From Pseudanabaena mucicola str. Chao 1806 (GTDB lineage: Bacteria > Cyanobacteriota > Cyanobacteriia > Pseudanabaenales > Pseudanabaenaceae): DNA of 64,000 bases. This document shows, piece by piece, positions 40,903 to 49,844 of the stretch (position 1 is its first letter; each line of letters opens with the position of its first letter). The notes under the pieces were generated by a model, which worked only from the letters and a program-made list of their open reading frames with translations, ran no database searches and was not told where the DNA came from. The DNA lies in contig NZ_CP097329.1 of NCBI RefSeq assembly GCF_030323025.1, positions 3,210,001-3,274,000 on the forward strand, in the 5' to 3' direction. The translations under genes were made by a program, and so were the position numbers.

Positions 40903-42649
40903 TTAGACCCGTATGTGACTCTCTATATCCCAAAGATGGTAGAGTACCAAAATATATTTGCCGTGTTGATGGCAGAGAGCCAGAACTATTAGATATTTTA
41001 GAGATTCCTCTAGCTGATACAGGAAATAACTTCGATTTTGAAAGTGAGAATTTATCTATACTAAAAGGAGAATGGAAAGTTGTAGGTAAAGCTAAAGTTC
41101 AAGATATTATCCAGTACTGTGATGATGGGACTATTCTTCACAACTCTTCTAAGCTTGTGTATCTTAAATATCTACAATCTTTACCATTAGACAAAAGAAA
41201 AACTTTACAACTAATTAATGTTGTCAGTTTGTCAATCAAATCAAGACGAACTAGCAGGGGAGGAATTCAATGGCTAGGTACAATTGTTTCTTCATCTGGA
41301 AAGAAATTAGTGGATATCCCTATTACTGATCCCGTATTTGTTAAGAAAATTGAGTCTGGCTATCAATCTAATGGTAATTATTTGATTACGATGAGTCTAG
41401 GTATGCCGTATAAACCAGATAATTGGGATGGTGATGAGGAACCTTGTTGGAAATTGATAGCTGGAGTAATTGAAATTATTGATACTAGTGTCGCTTCTCA
41501 AAACTATTCAAGTAATGTTATTAAGGATAGTACTGAGATTCAATGGTCACGCTTCTATATTCCTAATACCTGCTATCCATTTACTTTGATGAAAGATAAT
41601 AAATCGATTGTAGGTTGTAGTAGCGATCATGATCTACAGACAATCAAAGTTTGGAACTTAATAGATTACCAAACTGGCATTTCCCGCGAAATTTTCAAAA
41701 CCCAACGCATCAATACTAAGTATTTTGAGCCAGTTAATATCAGTCAAGATGGTGAAGTCATTGCTATCTCAAGCTATTATCTCCAGAGCCAACAAATCGA
41801 ATTTTGGAATACGACAAATGGCGATTTCTTATACAGCTTATCAGATCATGATATAGGACTCCCAGTATATCAAGATGATGACTTTGAAGAAGATTATGAG
41901 TTTGAAGAAGATCCTACTTCTGACCCATGCTTTGTGGAATTCATTACAAAACACAAAATTTTTATATGGGGTCACTATGGAATTGGGATATGGGAATATG
42001 GACGAAAATTTCGTAGATTATTGCCAAATCTTCATCCCAGTCAATATAAGCATGTTTTCTGTTCTCAGGAATTAATCGCTGTAGCTGTAGGGACAACTTC
42101 TCAAGAAATACTGTTATTGCATATCAGTGATGGAGAAATAATCGATAAAGTTACAACAATTTCTAATGTATCCATTTCCTGCTTATCGATTAGTAAGGAT
42201 TCAAGTTTGTTAACATTTGGTGATTCAGAGGGGAGATTAGTTATCTATGATATTAGCAATAAAAGATCAATCAATTCTTTTATTGCACACTCTGATGGAA
42301 TTGATGACATCGTAATTAGCGATGATTGCGAAATGTTGGCAACTGTTTCAAATCAGAGTTCATCTACAGGTCACAAACTTACGAAAAGCAATATAAAGTT
42401 TTGGAATATTTCTAATGGGGACTTAATCTCAAGTATTGATGAATATGCAAAAAATATTTATTATTTAAGACTCAATCATGACGCTTCTATGCTGATTGCT
42501 GGTACAAGTAGCGATGTTATTATCTTTAGAAGACTTGATAATAATAATTATGATGACATTCCTTTTTAGACAATCTTTAACTATGAACATCTTGGTGTGA
42601 TCGCTTATTTGATAAGTATAGATATTTGAGGCGATCGCTCTATTCAATT

Positions 42650-42904
42650 TTAAGCTTGATGATCTGTCATATATTTTTGCAGAACATTATTGATTAGAGT
42701 TTGATAACCGCGTGGAACTTGTTGTTTATACCAAGCCAAAACATTTGGATCAAGTCTCAGTGTTACGGGAACTTTGACAGGTGGAATATTAACTGTTGCA
42801 TCTTGCCAAAAGTTAGCATTTGTCGCAGGAGCATCCGTATAGTCAATATCAGAATCCTTCATCTGACCAAGGATTTTCAGTTGTTCTTCTCTCGATATAG
42901 CCAT
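42650..42904 (-). CDS. brnA: BrnA-type antitoxin
   Basis: 84 residues from ATG 42904, which has GGAGG just upstream; the longer frame from 42934 overlies that site. The C-terminal half VPVTLRLDPNVLAWYKQQVPRGYQTLINNVLQKYM is a ribbon-helix-helix DNA-binding region of the BrnA type, expected to neutralise BrnT and repress the operon. It overlaps the brnT 3' end by 56 bp. Confidence 0.88.
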   Translation of the reverse strand: MAISREEQLKILGQMKDSDIDYTDAPATNANFWQDATVNIPPVKVPVTLRLDPNVLAWYKQQVPRGYQTLINNVLQKYMTDHQA

Positions 42905-43160
42905 AATAAATCCTCCTTTCCTCTTTATTCGCAAGTCTCACAGAGATAAGACGTATATTTTGACCTCGTAGGGTATAGACAGCAAGGAGAACAAACTCTT
43001 CCAAACATCCAAGGGCAATAAAACGAGATTCGCCATAATCTTTGCGATTATCAGGCTTTGCAATCCAACTACCTGAAAAAATTTCCTTAGCAAATTCAAA
43101 ATCAATTCCATGCTTGGCAATGTTGACTTTGTTCTTTTGGTTATCCCATTCAAAGTCCAT
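42849..43160 (-). CDS. brnT: BrnT-type toxin
   Basis: 103 residues from ATG 43160. MDFEWDNQKNKVNIAKHGIDFEFA and the C-terminal IRLISVRLANKEERRIYYG are BrnT signatures, a RelE-like ribonuclease fold. The order toxin then antitoxin is usual for this family. The longer frame to 43196 adds 12 unlikely residues. Confidence 0.9.
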   Translation of the reverse strand: MDFEWDNQKNKVNIAKHGIDFEFAKEIFSGSWIAKPDNRKDYGESRFIALGCLEEFVLLAVYTLRGQNIRLISVRLANKEERRIYYGYIERRTTENPWSDEGF

Positions 43161-43327
43161 GACTCTACTGTAATCAAATAAAATACATAATGTCAATACA
43201 TATAATATATTGCTGTTTGGTTGAGATTAGGGGCGATCGCTTGTATGGAATTTTTTATTTGACGATCGCCTATAGTTAATAGCGAGATTAGAATAAAGTG
43301 AAATGAGCGATCGCAGGAGTAAAGACT

Positions 43328-43498
43328 ATGACTCAAACTATTGCAACAAAAAAATCCCTTTATGAACAAGATCTTAATCTCTGGCTAGAAAACGCGATCA
43401 AGCAGCTAAAGACGGGTGATTTGCAAAATCTTAATGTCGAAAATTTGATAGAGGAATTAGAAGGTTTGGCGGGTAGAGATAGGCGTGAGCTAATTTAA
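43328..43498 (+). pseudogene. DUF29 family, truncated
   Basis: 56 residues: LYEQDLNLWLENAIKQLKTGDL and NVENLIEELEGLAGRDRREL match the first third of DUF29 proteins (normally about 150 residues), then a stop. No continuation was found in the other frames downstream. Confidence 0.6.
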
Positions 43499-43693
43499 TC
43501 AAGATATTGAGTCAATGCTTAGTGTGAATTTTTGGGAATGAGAAGCGATCGCATCTCAAATAACCGCATCATAAGGCGATCGCCTACTGTAAAAACATAT
43601 TAAACAAAAAATAGCAGAAGTAAGGAAAGTGTTTTGGTTAACTTGAAAGTGGCGAATCTCAGACCATAATCAATTGATGCGATCGCTGAGTAT

Positions 43694-43852
43694 ATGAATA
43701 CACCACTTTCACTTGAGATGTTACTAAAGGATATCAAGCCAGAGTATGCGTTATCTTTGTTTGCCCAATGTCAGAACTTTGCAATGTTAGACGGCATTAT
43801 GACTCCCGAAGAAGCCAAAGTAATTGAGATGATTCACCAGAAATTCAGTTAA
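43694..43852 (+). CDS. Small hypothetical protein
   Basis: 52 residues, MNTPLSLEMLLKDIKPEYAL and TPEEAKVIEMIHQKFS. The acidic helical pattern looks genuinely coding but no family is recognised. It sits in the degraded spacer between the DUF29 stump and the Phd/PIN pair and could itself be a remnant. Confidence 0.4.
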   Translation: MNTPLSLEMLLKDIKPEYALSLFAQCQNFAMLDGIMTPEEAKVIEMIHQKFS

Positions 43853-44018
43853 GAATAAAGCCTTTATCACTTGGATGTATAAGCACATAGGATTGACTCT
43901 TATGAGAATAATGATTCCAATTTAGAACCTATCGAACAATCAGTTGGTATGGAGATCGCAGTCGTAATTATGGATAAATTGTCTATTTTGTCTATAATGT
44001 AAGAAAAAGGGCAAATCT

Positions 44019-44270
44019 ATGCAAATTGTTTCAGCAACAGAAGCCAAACAATCTTTTGGTGCAGTCATCGACAAAGCCCAGCGCGAGCCTGTGATGATCC
44101 GTAAACAAAATCGTGATGTCGCTGTAATTATGTCCATTGAAGACTATCAACGCATTACACGCATTAACATTGCAGAATTTCAACAATTTAGAGATAAAAT
44201 TGGCAAAAAAGCTCAAAATCGCGGCTTAACAGAAGAAAAGTTAAATGAACTTTTGAATGATGATCAATAG
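44019..44270 (+). CDS. Phd/YefM-type antitoxin
   Basis: 83 residues: SATEAKQSFGAVIDKAQREPVMIRKQNRDVAVIMSIEDYQRI is the Phd/YefM DNA-binding region. The C-terminal 30 residues would wrap the toxin. The PIN toxin follows directly. Confidence 0.9.
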   Translation: MQIVSATEAKQSFGAVIDKAQREPVMIRKQNRDVAVIMSIEDYQRITRINIAEFQQFRDKIGKKAQNRGLTEEKLNELLNDDQ

Positions 44271-44274
44271 TTCT

Positions 44275-44685
44275 ATGCGTTTAGTGCTGGATACAAATGT
44301 CTTAGTCAGTGCAATTTTGTCTCCAAGCTCTATCTCAGCTAAAGTCTTGAATTGGGGAGAAGATAATGGCGTTATCTTATATTCTGATGCTACGCTCACT
44401 GAAGTTTTATTTGTTTTAGGACGCTCAAAATTTTCTAAATATATTAATCATGAAGATATTGATGGATTATCTATTCGCATCAAAACAGTATGGTTATTTG
44501 TCGAGATTTTAAATCAAGTTCAATTATGTCGCGATCCGAAAGATGATAAGTTTATCGACCTAGCACTAAATGGCGATGCTTCACATCTGATCACTGGAGA
44601 CAATGATTTGCTTGTATTGAACCCAATTGCAAATACTTCAGTAATTAATCCACGTACTTTTTGGGATGAGATTATAAATCTTTAA
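44275..44685 (+). CDS. PIN-domain ribonuclease toxin
   Basis: 136 residues from ATG 44275 (a start at 44257 overlapping the antitoxin is possible). Metal-binding acids lie in LVLDTNVLVSA, DPKDDKFIDLAL and ITGDNDLL. Toxin of a Phd/PIN toxin-antitoxin pair, expected to cleave RNA; the target is unknown. Confidence 0.9.
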   Translation: MRLVLDTNVLVSAILSPSSISAKVLNWGEDNGVILYSDATLTEVLFVLGRSKFSKYINHEDIDGLSIRIKTVWLFVEILNQVQLCRDPKDDKFIDLALNGDASHLITGDNDLLVLNPIANTSVINPRTFWDEIINL

Positions 44686-44904
44686 AACAGAAGCAACCAT
44701 GGCGGAATTAGATGATCTCGTTTTTCAGCAGAACGATCGCGATTTTCCAAAATGACATGAAAAATTAGACAAGTGAAATGAGCAGATCTTGCAGATCTTC
44801 ATATAGGGGCTTTGGGATGTAGGAGCTTTTTGATGCAATATGTTAGACTGCATAGCTACTTTGGATCATTAAGTCAACATTAAACGCTATAGCAATTGAA
44901 AATC

Positions 44905-45996
44905 ATGAGAATGCGATCGCAAAATCAGCAAAATCTTTTATGTTCTTTTGTGCGCGTTGCCGTTGCTGCTGGAGCATTTTCTTTAATCTCACTAAATCTA
45001 GATCATCCTCAAAGCATTGCATGGGCAAAAAATCTTGGAACTTCAGAAACATCAACGAGATTTCTCTTTATTGACTTACAAAGCCATTGGGCACGCAAGT
45101 TCATCGAAGGATTATTGTCTAATCAAGCTTTAAGTAATGTTTTAGTAGCACCTGACTCCATTAGTCAATTTCAGCCCGATCGCTCTATTACTCGTGCCGA
45201 ATTAGCTAACATCTTAGATATTGCCTTTGGTAATCGGAATTCTCCTAAAATTACGACCCGACTGAATGAGCCAGCTACTAAGGCAGAAGCTTTTGTGCTG
45301 GTTGCCCGTGAACTGAATCTAAATAATCAGTCTGTCAAAACACCACAGGCTTATTTACTATCAATGTACCGTGATGCTTCTCAAGTTCCTGATTATGCAA
45401 TTCCTGCGATCGCGGCGCTGACAAATGAAGCACTAGTTACTAATTACCCCGATCCACGTATTCTCAAGCCAAAGGATGCTATTTCTAAAAGTGAACTAGC
45501 AGTTTTGCTTTATCAAGCACTTGCCTATCAGAAAAAACTGCCATTCTTGAAATCACCCTACACAATTAATCCCAATCGCCAATTGTGGGATCGCGAGCTA
45601 ATGCAGGTAACACGTCTCGAAGTCAGCATTAGTCGCCGTACTGTTACCGCTTTTCATGGCGAAATCCCCTTAAAAACCTATCCCGTTGCAGTTGGTCGTC
45701 AGGGTTGGAGTACACCTATAGGCAATCATCGCGTTTTACAAACCATTGAATATCCTTCTTGGCAAAACCCTTTTACGGGAGAAGTGATCCCTAGCAAAGA
45801 TCCCGAAAATCCACTAGGCGATCGCTGGATTGGCTTTTGGACAGATGGCAAAAACTGGTCGGGATTTCACGGCACTCCTAACCGTGCATCAGTGGGACAA
45901 GCTGCCTCTCACGGCTGTATCCGTATGTATAACGAGGATGTGCGCGAATTATTTAGTCAGGTTAATGTCGGTACTATGGTGAGAGTATCACCATAA
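44905..45996 (+). CDS. L,D-transpeptidase with SLH domain
   Basis: 363 residues from ATG 44905 (TTG 44896 adds three). An N-terminal signal or anchor (about 12-38) is followed by an SLH-like region (FIDLQSHWARKFIEGLLSNQAL and FQPDRSITRAELANIL) and further SLH-type repeats to about residue 205. A YkuD L,D-transpeptidase domain ends in HGTPNRASVGQAASHGCIRM with the catalytic Cys. Probably crosslinks or modifies peptidoglycan in the periplasm. Confidence 0.9.
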   Translation: MRMRSQNQQNLLCSFVRVAVAAGAFSLISLNLDHPQSIAWAKNLGTSETSTRFLFIDLQSHWARKFIEGLLSNQALSNVLVAPDSISQFQPDRSITRAELANILDIAFGNRNSPKITTRLNEPATKAEAFVLVARELNLNNQSVKTPQAYLLSMYRDASQVPDYAIPAIAALTNEALVTNYPDPRILKPKDAISKSELAVLLYQALAYQKKLPFLKSPYTINPNRQLWDRELMQVTRLEVSISRRTVTAFHGEIPLKTYPVAVGRQGWSTPIGNHRVLQTIEYPSWQNPFTGEVIPSKDPENPLGDRWIGFWTDGKNWSGFHGTPNRASVGQAASHGCIRMYNEDVRELFSQVNVGTMVRVSP

Positions 45997-46024
45997 AAAC
46001 AGCGACTCCAAGAGCCGCCGTTTT

Positions 46025-46807
46025 CTATGACTTTAATACTCGAATTACTGTACTTTGAGGAAGATTACTAGCGTTAATTTCTAAAATTGATCCTTCTAAT
46101 TTCTTGATGCTATCACTAGGCATCAGTGCTAGGAATTCATCAATAGATGCTAGCTGACAAGACTTACTAGATTTATCGGTACGATAATACACAGGAATAA
46201 CAATACGCGGATTTAGTTCTTTGACGATCGCCTGTGCCTCGACTGGTGAATAGGCTTTTGCTTGTGATGGGTCATTACCTTGTTCATTACCACCTATGGG
46301 CACAATCAGAACATCAGGACGACCAATCAAAATTCTTTGAGACGCATTAATAGGTGCAGCCGCACTACCCAAATGCACTATAAAAACGCCCGACTGTTTC
46401 CATTTCCATGCCACATTTCGCCCAAATCGACGACCACCAATGCGATCGTGCTCCATCGAGATACCTTGCAGGTTAATTCCCTTCAGATTGTAAGAACCGG
46501 GTTCTGACAAAACACGTTGATTTTTAGGCAAATTCTCTAAATAACCTTCATCCAGTAGCCGTGAGCTAATCAAAACATAGTCAGATTCAGCTACAGGAGC
46601 AGGCAAATTTGCAGTACAGCCCGCAGGACGGAAGGGATGAGTTAAGAATCTGACCCCATCCCCTGTGATTAGAAATGATAGATGCCCTAACCATTGCAGT
46701 CTTAATGTTGAGTTAGTTTGTGAGCTAGCAGCATCAGCAATTATTCCTGCGGTAAACGCTGATATGAGACCACCTTGAGCGAGTCGAAGAATTTTTCTAC
46801 GGCGCAT
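46025..46807 (-). CDS. MBL-fold-like exported protein, metal site altered
   Basis: 260 residues. The N-terminus RRRKILRLAQGG resembles a twin-arginine-type signal. LQWLGHLSFLI fits the UlaG-like metallo-beta-lactamase fold, and VLIVPIGGNEQG and IVIPVYYRTD match its later strands. At the expected HxHxDH position (residues 82-87) the sequence is SRLLDE, so three ligand His are replaced and only Asp86 remains. Probably a non-hydrolytic or divergent member. Confidence 0.75.
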   Translation of the reverse strand: MRRRKILRLAQGGLISAFTAGIIADAASSQTNSTLRLQWLGHLSFLITGDGVRFLTHPFRPAGCTANLPAPVAESDYVLISSRLLDEGYLENLPKNQRVLSEPGSYNLKGINLQGISMEHDRIGGRRFGRNVAWKWKQSGVFIVHLGSAAAPINASQRILIGRPDVLIVPIGGNEQGNDPSQAKAYSPVEAQAIVKELNPRIVIPVYYRTDKSSKSCQLASIDEFLALMPSDSIKKLEGSILEINASNLPQSTVIRVLKS

Positions 46808-46846
46808 GTTGTTTAGAGTAATGTTTATTTTGAGCTAATTGATGGT

Positions 46847-47446
46847 TCAGACTGTGACGCTTAGTCCTTTTAAGAAGTTTCTCAGTAAGTCTTTGCCAGC
46901 CTCAGTCAAGATACTTTCAGGATGAAATTGTACGCCTTGAATGTGCGGATATTGCTTATGTCGGACTCCCATAATTATGTCATCTTCAGTCCATGCAGTC
47001 ACTTCCAGTACATCAGGACAGTTCTGACGATCAATTACTAAGCTATGATACCGAGTTGCGGTGAATGGGTTGGCTAGTCCTTCTAAAATGCCAACCCCCT
47101 TGTGATAAATTTGTGATGTCTTGCCATGCATCAAGTAAGGCGCTGAGACTACTTTGCCACCATACATCAATCCCATACTCTGGTGTCCAAGGCAAACACC
47201 AAGGATTGGAGTCCGATCACCAAGGACTTTAATAATATCTAGTGACACACCAGATTCTTCAGGACGACCAGGTCCTGGAGAAATTACGACTCCTACGGGA
47301 TTAAGTTGCTTGACTTCATCAATATTTATTTCATCATTTCGCTTGACTAATATTTCACCTAGGGCAGGAAATTCAGGGAGTAGTTCGCCCAGATATTGCA
47401 CAAGGTTATAAGTAAAGCTGTCGTAATTATCGATAACGAGAATCAT
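46847..47446 (-). CDS. trpG: Glutamine amidotransferase, anthranilate/PABA synthase component II
   Basis: 199 residues, class I glutamine amidotransferase supplying ammonia for anthranilate and/or aminodeoxychorismate. Oxyanion strand [12 protein letters not shown], nucleophile Cys in [10 protein letters not shown], and the His-Glu pair in VQFHPESI. Could serve tryptophan, folate or both, as in other bacteria. Unlinked to trpE. Confidence 0.93.
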   Translation of the reverse strand: MILVIDNYDSFTYNLVQYLGELLPEFPALGEILVKRNDEINIDEVKQLNPVGVVISPGPGRPEESGVSLDIIKVLGDRTPILGVCLGHQSMGLMYGGKVVSAPYLMHGKTSQIYHKGVGILEGLANPFTATRYHSLVIDRQNCPDVLEVTAWTEDDIIMGVRHKQYPHIQGVQFHPESILTEAGKDLLRNFLKGLSVTV

Positions 47447-47584
47447 GGTAACAGTTCTTGTATTTGTAAGGCTTTGGGCTAGAAGGTGATCGCCAATTTC
47501 TTACTCAAATTTAGCCTTCTCAATTTAACATTAAGTGCTGTAATATTTGGGGGTTCGACCGACGTTACCACGAAATTTGATTTT

Positions 47585-48499
47585 ATGAAACCAGTTTTTG
47601 GCATTTTTGCTTCGGTCTTAGTAGTCAGTATTTATGGGTCAGATATTGCGATCGCTCAACTTCGCCAAAAACCTCCACAAAAGTTACAGGTACAGCAACA
47701 GATTGTTGTACCGCCCAATGAGACTGCTAATCAACTTTTAGAGCGGGGCAATGCGTATGTGCGTTTAGGCAATGTGGAAGGGGCTATTGTCATTTTTAGA
47801 GCGGCAATAAAAAAAAATCCTGAACTCACAGCAGCTTACTATAATCTTGGGCTTGCCTATGCACAGGCAGGTAATTTGAAGGCAGCTATTCATTCTTTTC
47901 AAAGAGCTACTAGACTTGACCCTAAGTTTGCGATCGCCTATAGCAACTTGGGTGCAGCACAGTTACAGTCAGGCAATCCCGATCAAGCCATTCCCAATTT
48001 ACAAAAAGCGATTAGCCTTGACCCAAATCTTGCCGTTGCCTATTACAATCTGGGGCTAGCATTTAAGGAGAAAAAAGATATTAACAGGGCGATTGCGAAT
48101 CTCAATCAATCCCTGAAACTCAATCCTCAAGCTTCTGAAACAATTTATAACTTAGGCTTATTAATCCAAACTCAAGGGGATATTCCCAAAGCGATCGCCT
48201 ATTACTCAAAAGCTATACAGCTAAATCCTGAGTATGCAGAAGCCTATTACAATTTGGGTGCAGCTTTGTTTATTCAAGGACAAACAGAAGAGGCGATCAC
48301 TCAACTGAATAACGCTATCCAATTTCGCAAGGACTATGCTGAGGCTTTTTATACATTAGGAGTTACTCAAGCGAAATTAGGAAAGAAGCAAGAGGCAATT
48401 CAATCTTTTATCCAAGCACAAGCCTATTTTAACCAGCAAAAAAATGTGGCTTGGGCTCAACAAAGTGATCGGCAAATTCAGAAATTACGCAGTGGTTAA
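47585..48499 (+). CDS. Exported TPR-repeat protein
   Basis: 304 residues from ATG 47585, which gives a good signal peptide (MKPVFGIFASVLVVSIYG); a GTG at 47486 would add 33. Six or seven tetratricopeptide repeats (for example AYYNLGLAYAQAGNLKAAIHSFQRA and AYYNLGAALFIQGQTEEAITQLNNA), a scaffold for protein contacts. The 3' end overlaps the convergent WD40 gene by 15 bp. Confidence 0.85.
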   Translation: MKPVFGIFASVLVVSIYGSDIAIAQLRQKPPQKLQVQQQIVVPPNETANQLLERGNAYVRLGNVEGAIVIFRAAIKKNPELTAAYYNLGLAYAQAGNLKAAIHSFQRATRLDPKFAIAYSNLGAAQLQSGNPDQAIPNLQKAISLDPNLAVAYYNLGLAFKEKKDINRAIANLNQSLKLNPQASETIYNLGLLIQTQGDIPKAIAYYSKAIQLNPEYAEAYYNLGAALFIQGQTEEAITQLNNAIQFRKDYAEAFYTLGVTQAKLGKKQEAIQSFIQAQAYFNQQKNVAWAQQSDRQIQKLRSG

Positions 48500-49717
48500 T
48501 GATAAGGGAATTCCCCAGATATGAATATTTGCATCTTCGCCTCCACTAATTAAAGTCTGTCCATCATGACTAAGTGCGATCGCATTAATAAGATTGATAT
48601 GTCCATGCAGAACTTGAATTGGCGCACCCGTTTCTAAATTCCAAACGCGAATTTCTTTATAACTAGAACTAATTAGGGTTTTGCCGTCACGGCTAATAAT
48701 CAGCGATTTTACCCAGCCCCAATGCCCTTCAAGAGTACGAATAGCTTGCCCTGTTTGCAAATCCCAAACCTTAATCCTTGTATCAAGACTGCCACTAACT
48801 AAAGTCTTGCCATTGGGACTAATCGCAAAGGAGAGAACTCTTGCGGAATGTCCGATAAATTCCCAACGCAGTTTGCCAGAAATAATATCCCATACCCGAA
48901 TTGTCGTATCCCAACTACAACTAGCGATCGCCTTACCATCTGGGCTAAGAGAAACCGAATCAACGAGGCTAGTATGCCCTCTGAAGGTTTGGATTTCTCG
49001 ACCAGTTTTAATGTCCCAAAGTTTAATCGTAGTGTCTTGGCTACCTGTAACTAGAGTCTTACCATCGGGCGTAATTGCCACAGAATTAACATAACCAATA
49101 TGTCCCGTTAAGGTCAGTAATTCCTTCCCCGAACGCGCATCCCAAAGTTTAATCGTCTTATCACGACTGCCACTTACTAAAATCCTACCGTTAGCACTGA
49201 GGGCGATTGAAGTCACGATTTGAGTATGCCCACGAATTACACCGATTTGTTTACTCTGTCTTTGAGAAGAATTGTCTTTCCTGCCTAAATCCCATACCTT
49301 AATCGTGAAGTCAGCCCCAGCACTATATAAAATACGCCCATTTGCTGATAGTGCTAGAGTTGAGATCGATTCTTGATGTCCTTGGAGAGTATCGACAATA
49401 TCAAATAGATGAAATTGGCTATATTTCTCAACGATTTGGCGGATATATGGCTCAGGTCTACGCCAGAGTAATAAGAGGGCTGTGCGTTGAACTTGGAGAG
49501 ATTCATCTTGCAGACCTTGCAATATCAAATTTAAGCCAGTTTCACCATAATTTAGAGCTTCACGGAGAGCCGAAATTCTAGGTGCGATCGCAGGACTAGC
49601 TAATCTTCGTTTGACTCCTGCAATTCCACCTAAAACAACCCCACCCAATGGTGGTGGCGCTTGACCTCCAAGGACGGCATCCTGTGATTTTGGTTGCTGG
49701 TAAGACTTTGATTGCAA
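48485..49717 (-). CDS. WD40-repeat protein
   Basis: 410 residues from a TTG start; there is no internal Met. N-terminal residues about 35-105 look like HEAT-type helices (LNLILQGLQDESLQVQRTALLLLW). Seven WD40 repeats follow, each ending in IKVWD/IKLWD/IRVWD, forming one beta-propeller. Probably a scaffold; no catalytic domain. Confidence 0.88.
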   Translation of the reverse strand: MQSKSYQQPKSQDAVLGGQAPPPLGGVVLGGIAGVKRRLASPAIAPRISALREALNYGETGLNLILQGLQDESLQVQRTALLLLWRRPEPYIRQIVEKYSQFHLFDIVDTLQGHQESISTLALSANGRILYSAGADFTIKVWDLGRKDNSSQRQSKQIGVIRGHTQIVTSIALSANGRILVSGSRDKTIKLWDARSGKELLTLTGHIGYVNSVAITPDGKTLVTGSQDTTIKLWDIKTGREIQTFRGHTSLVDSVSLSPDGKAIASCSWDTTIRVWDIISGKLRWEFIGHSARVLSFAISPNGKTLVSGSLDTRIKVWDLQTGQAIRTLEGHWGWVKSLIISRDGKTLISSSYKEIRVWNLETGAPIQVLHGHINLINAIALSHDGQTLISGGEDANIHIWGIPLSLTTA

Positions 49718-49844
49718 AGTGCTATAAAAAATGAACTAAATCTCTGTAAATGTTACTGCACAGGTATTTGTGCCTTCTCCCATGCCTTTGTGATAGAAAG
49801 TCAGTACATGATGGTAGGCAGTGCCAAACACCACTTTTCGCAAA

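Larger units (their letters stand above)
39549..42569 (+). pseudogene. Dual-OB domain / WD40-like propeller gene split by an IS
   Basis: The gene starts at ATG 39549 (MSSLKRIICLANSKKEGES...), is broken after codon 32, and resumes at 40907. Joining 39549-39646 to 40907-42569 gives 1761 bp, a single open frame of 586 residues. Residues 1 to about 220 resemble dual-OB-domain proteins (ICLANS start, CIAGIDIDTGKWVRPV, LLDILEIPL). Residues about 250-580 carry WD40-like repeats (IKVWNLIDYQTG, IEFWNTTNGDF, IKFWNISNGDL). In the present state only a 32-residue stub is made, or a GTG-initiated fragment from 41157. Confidence 0.85.
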
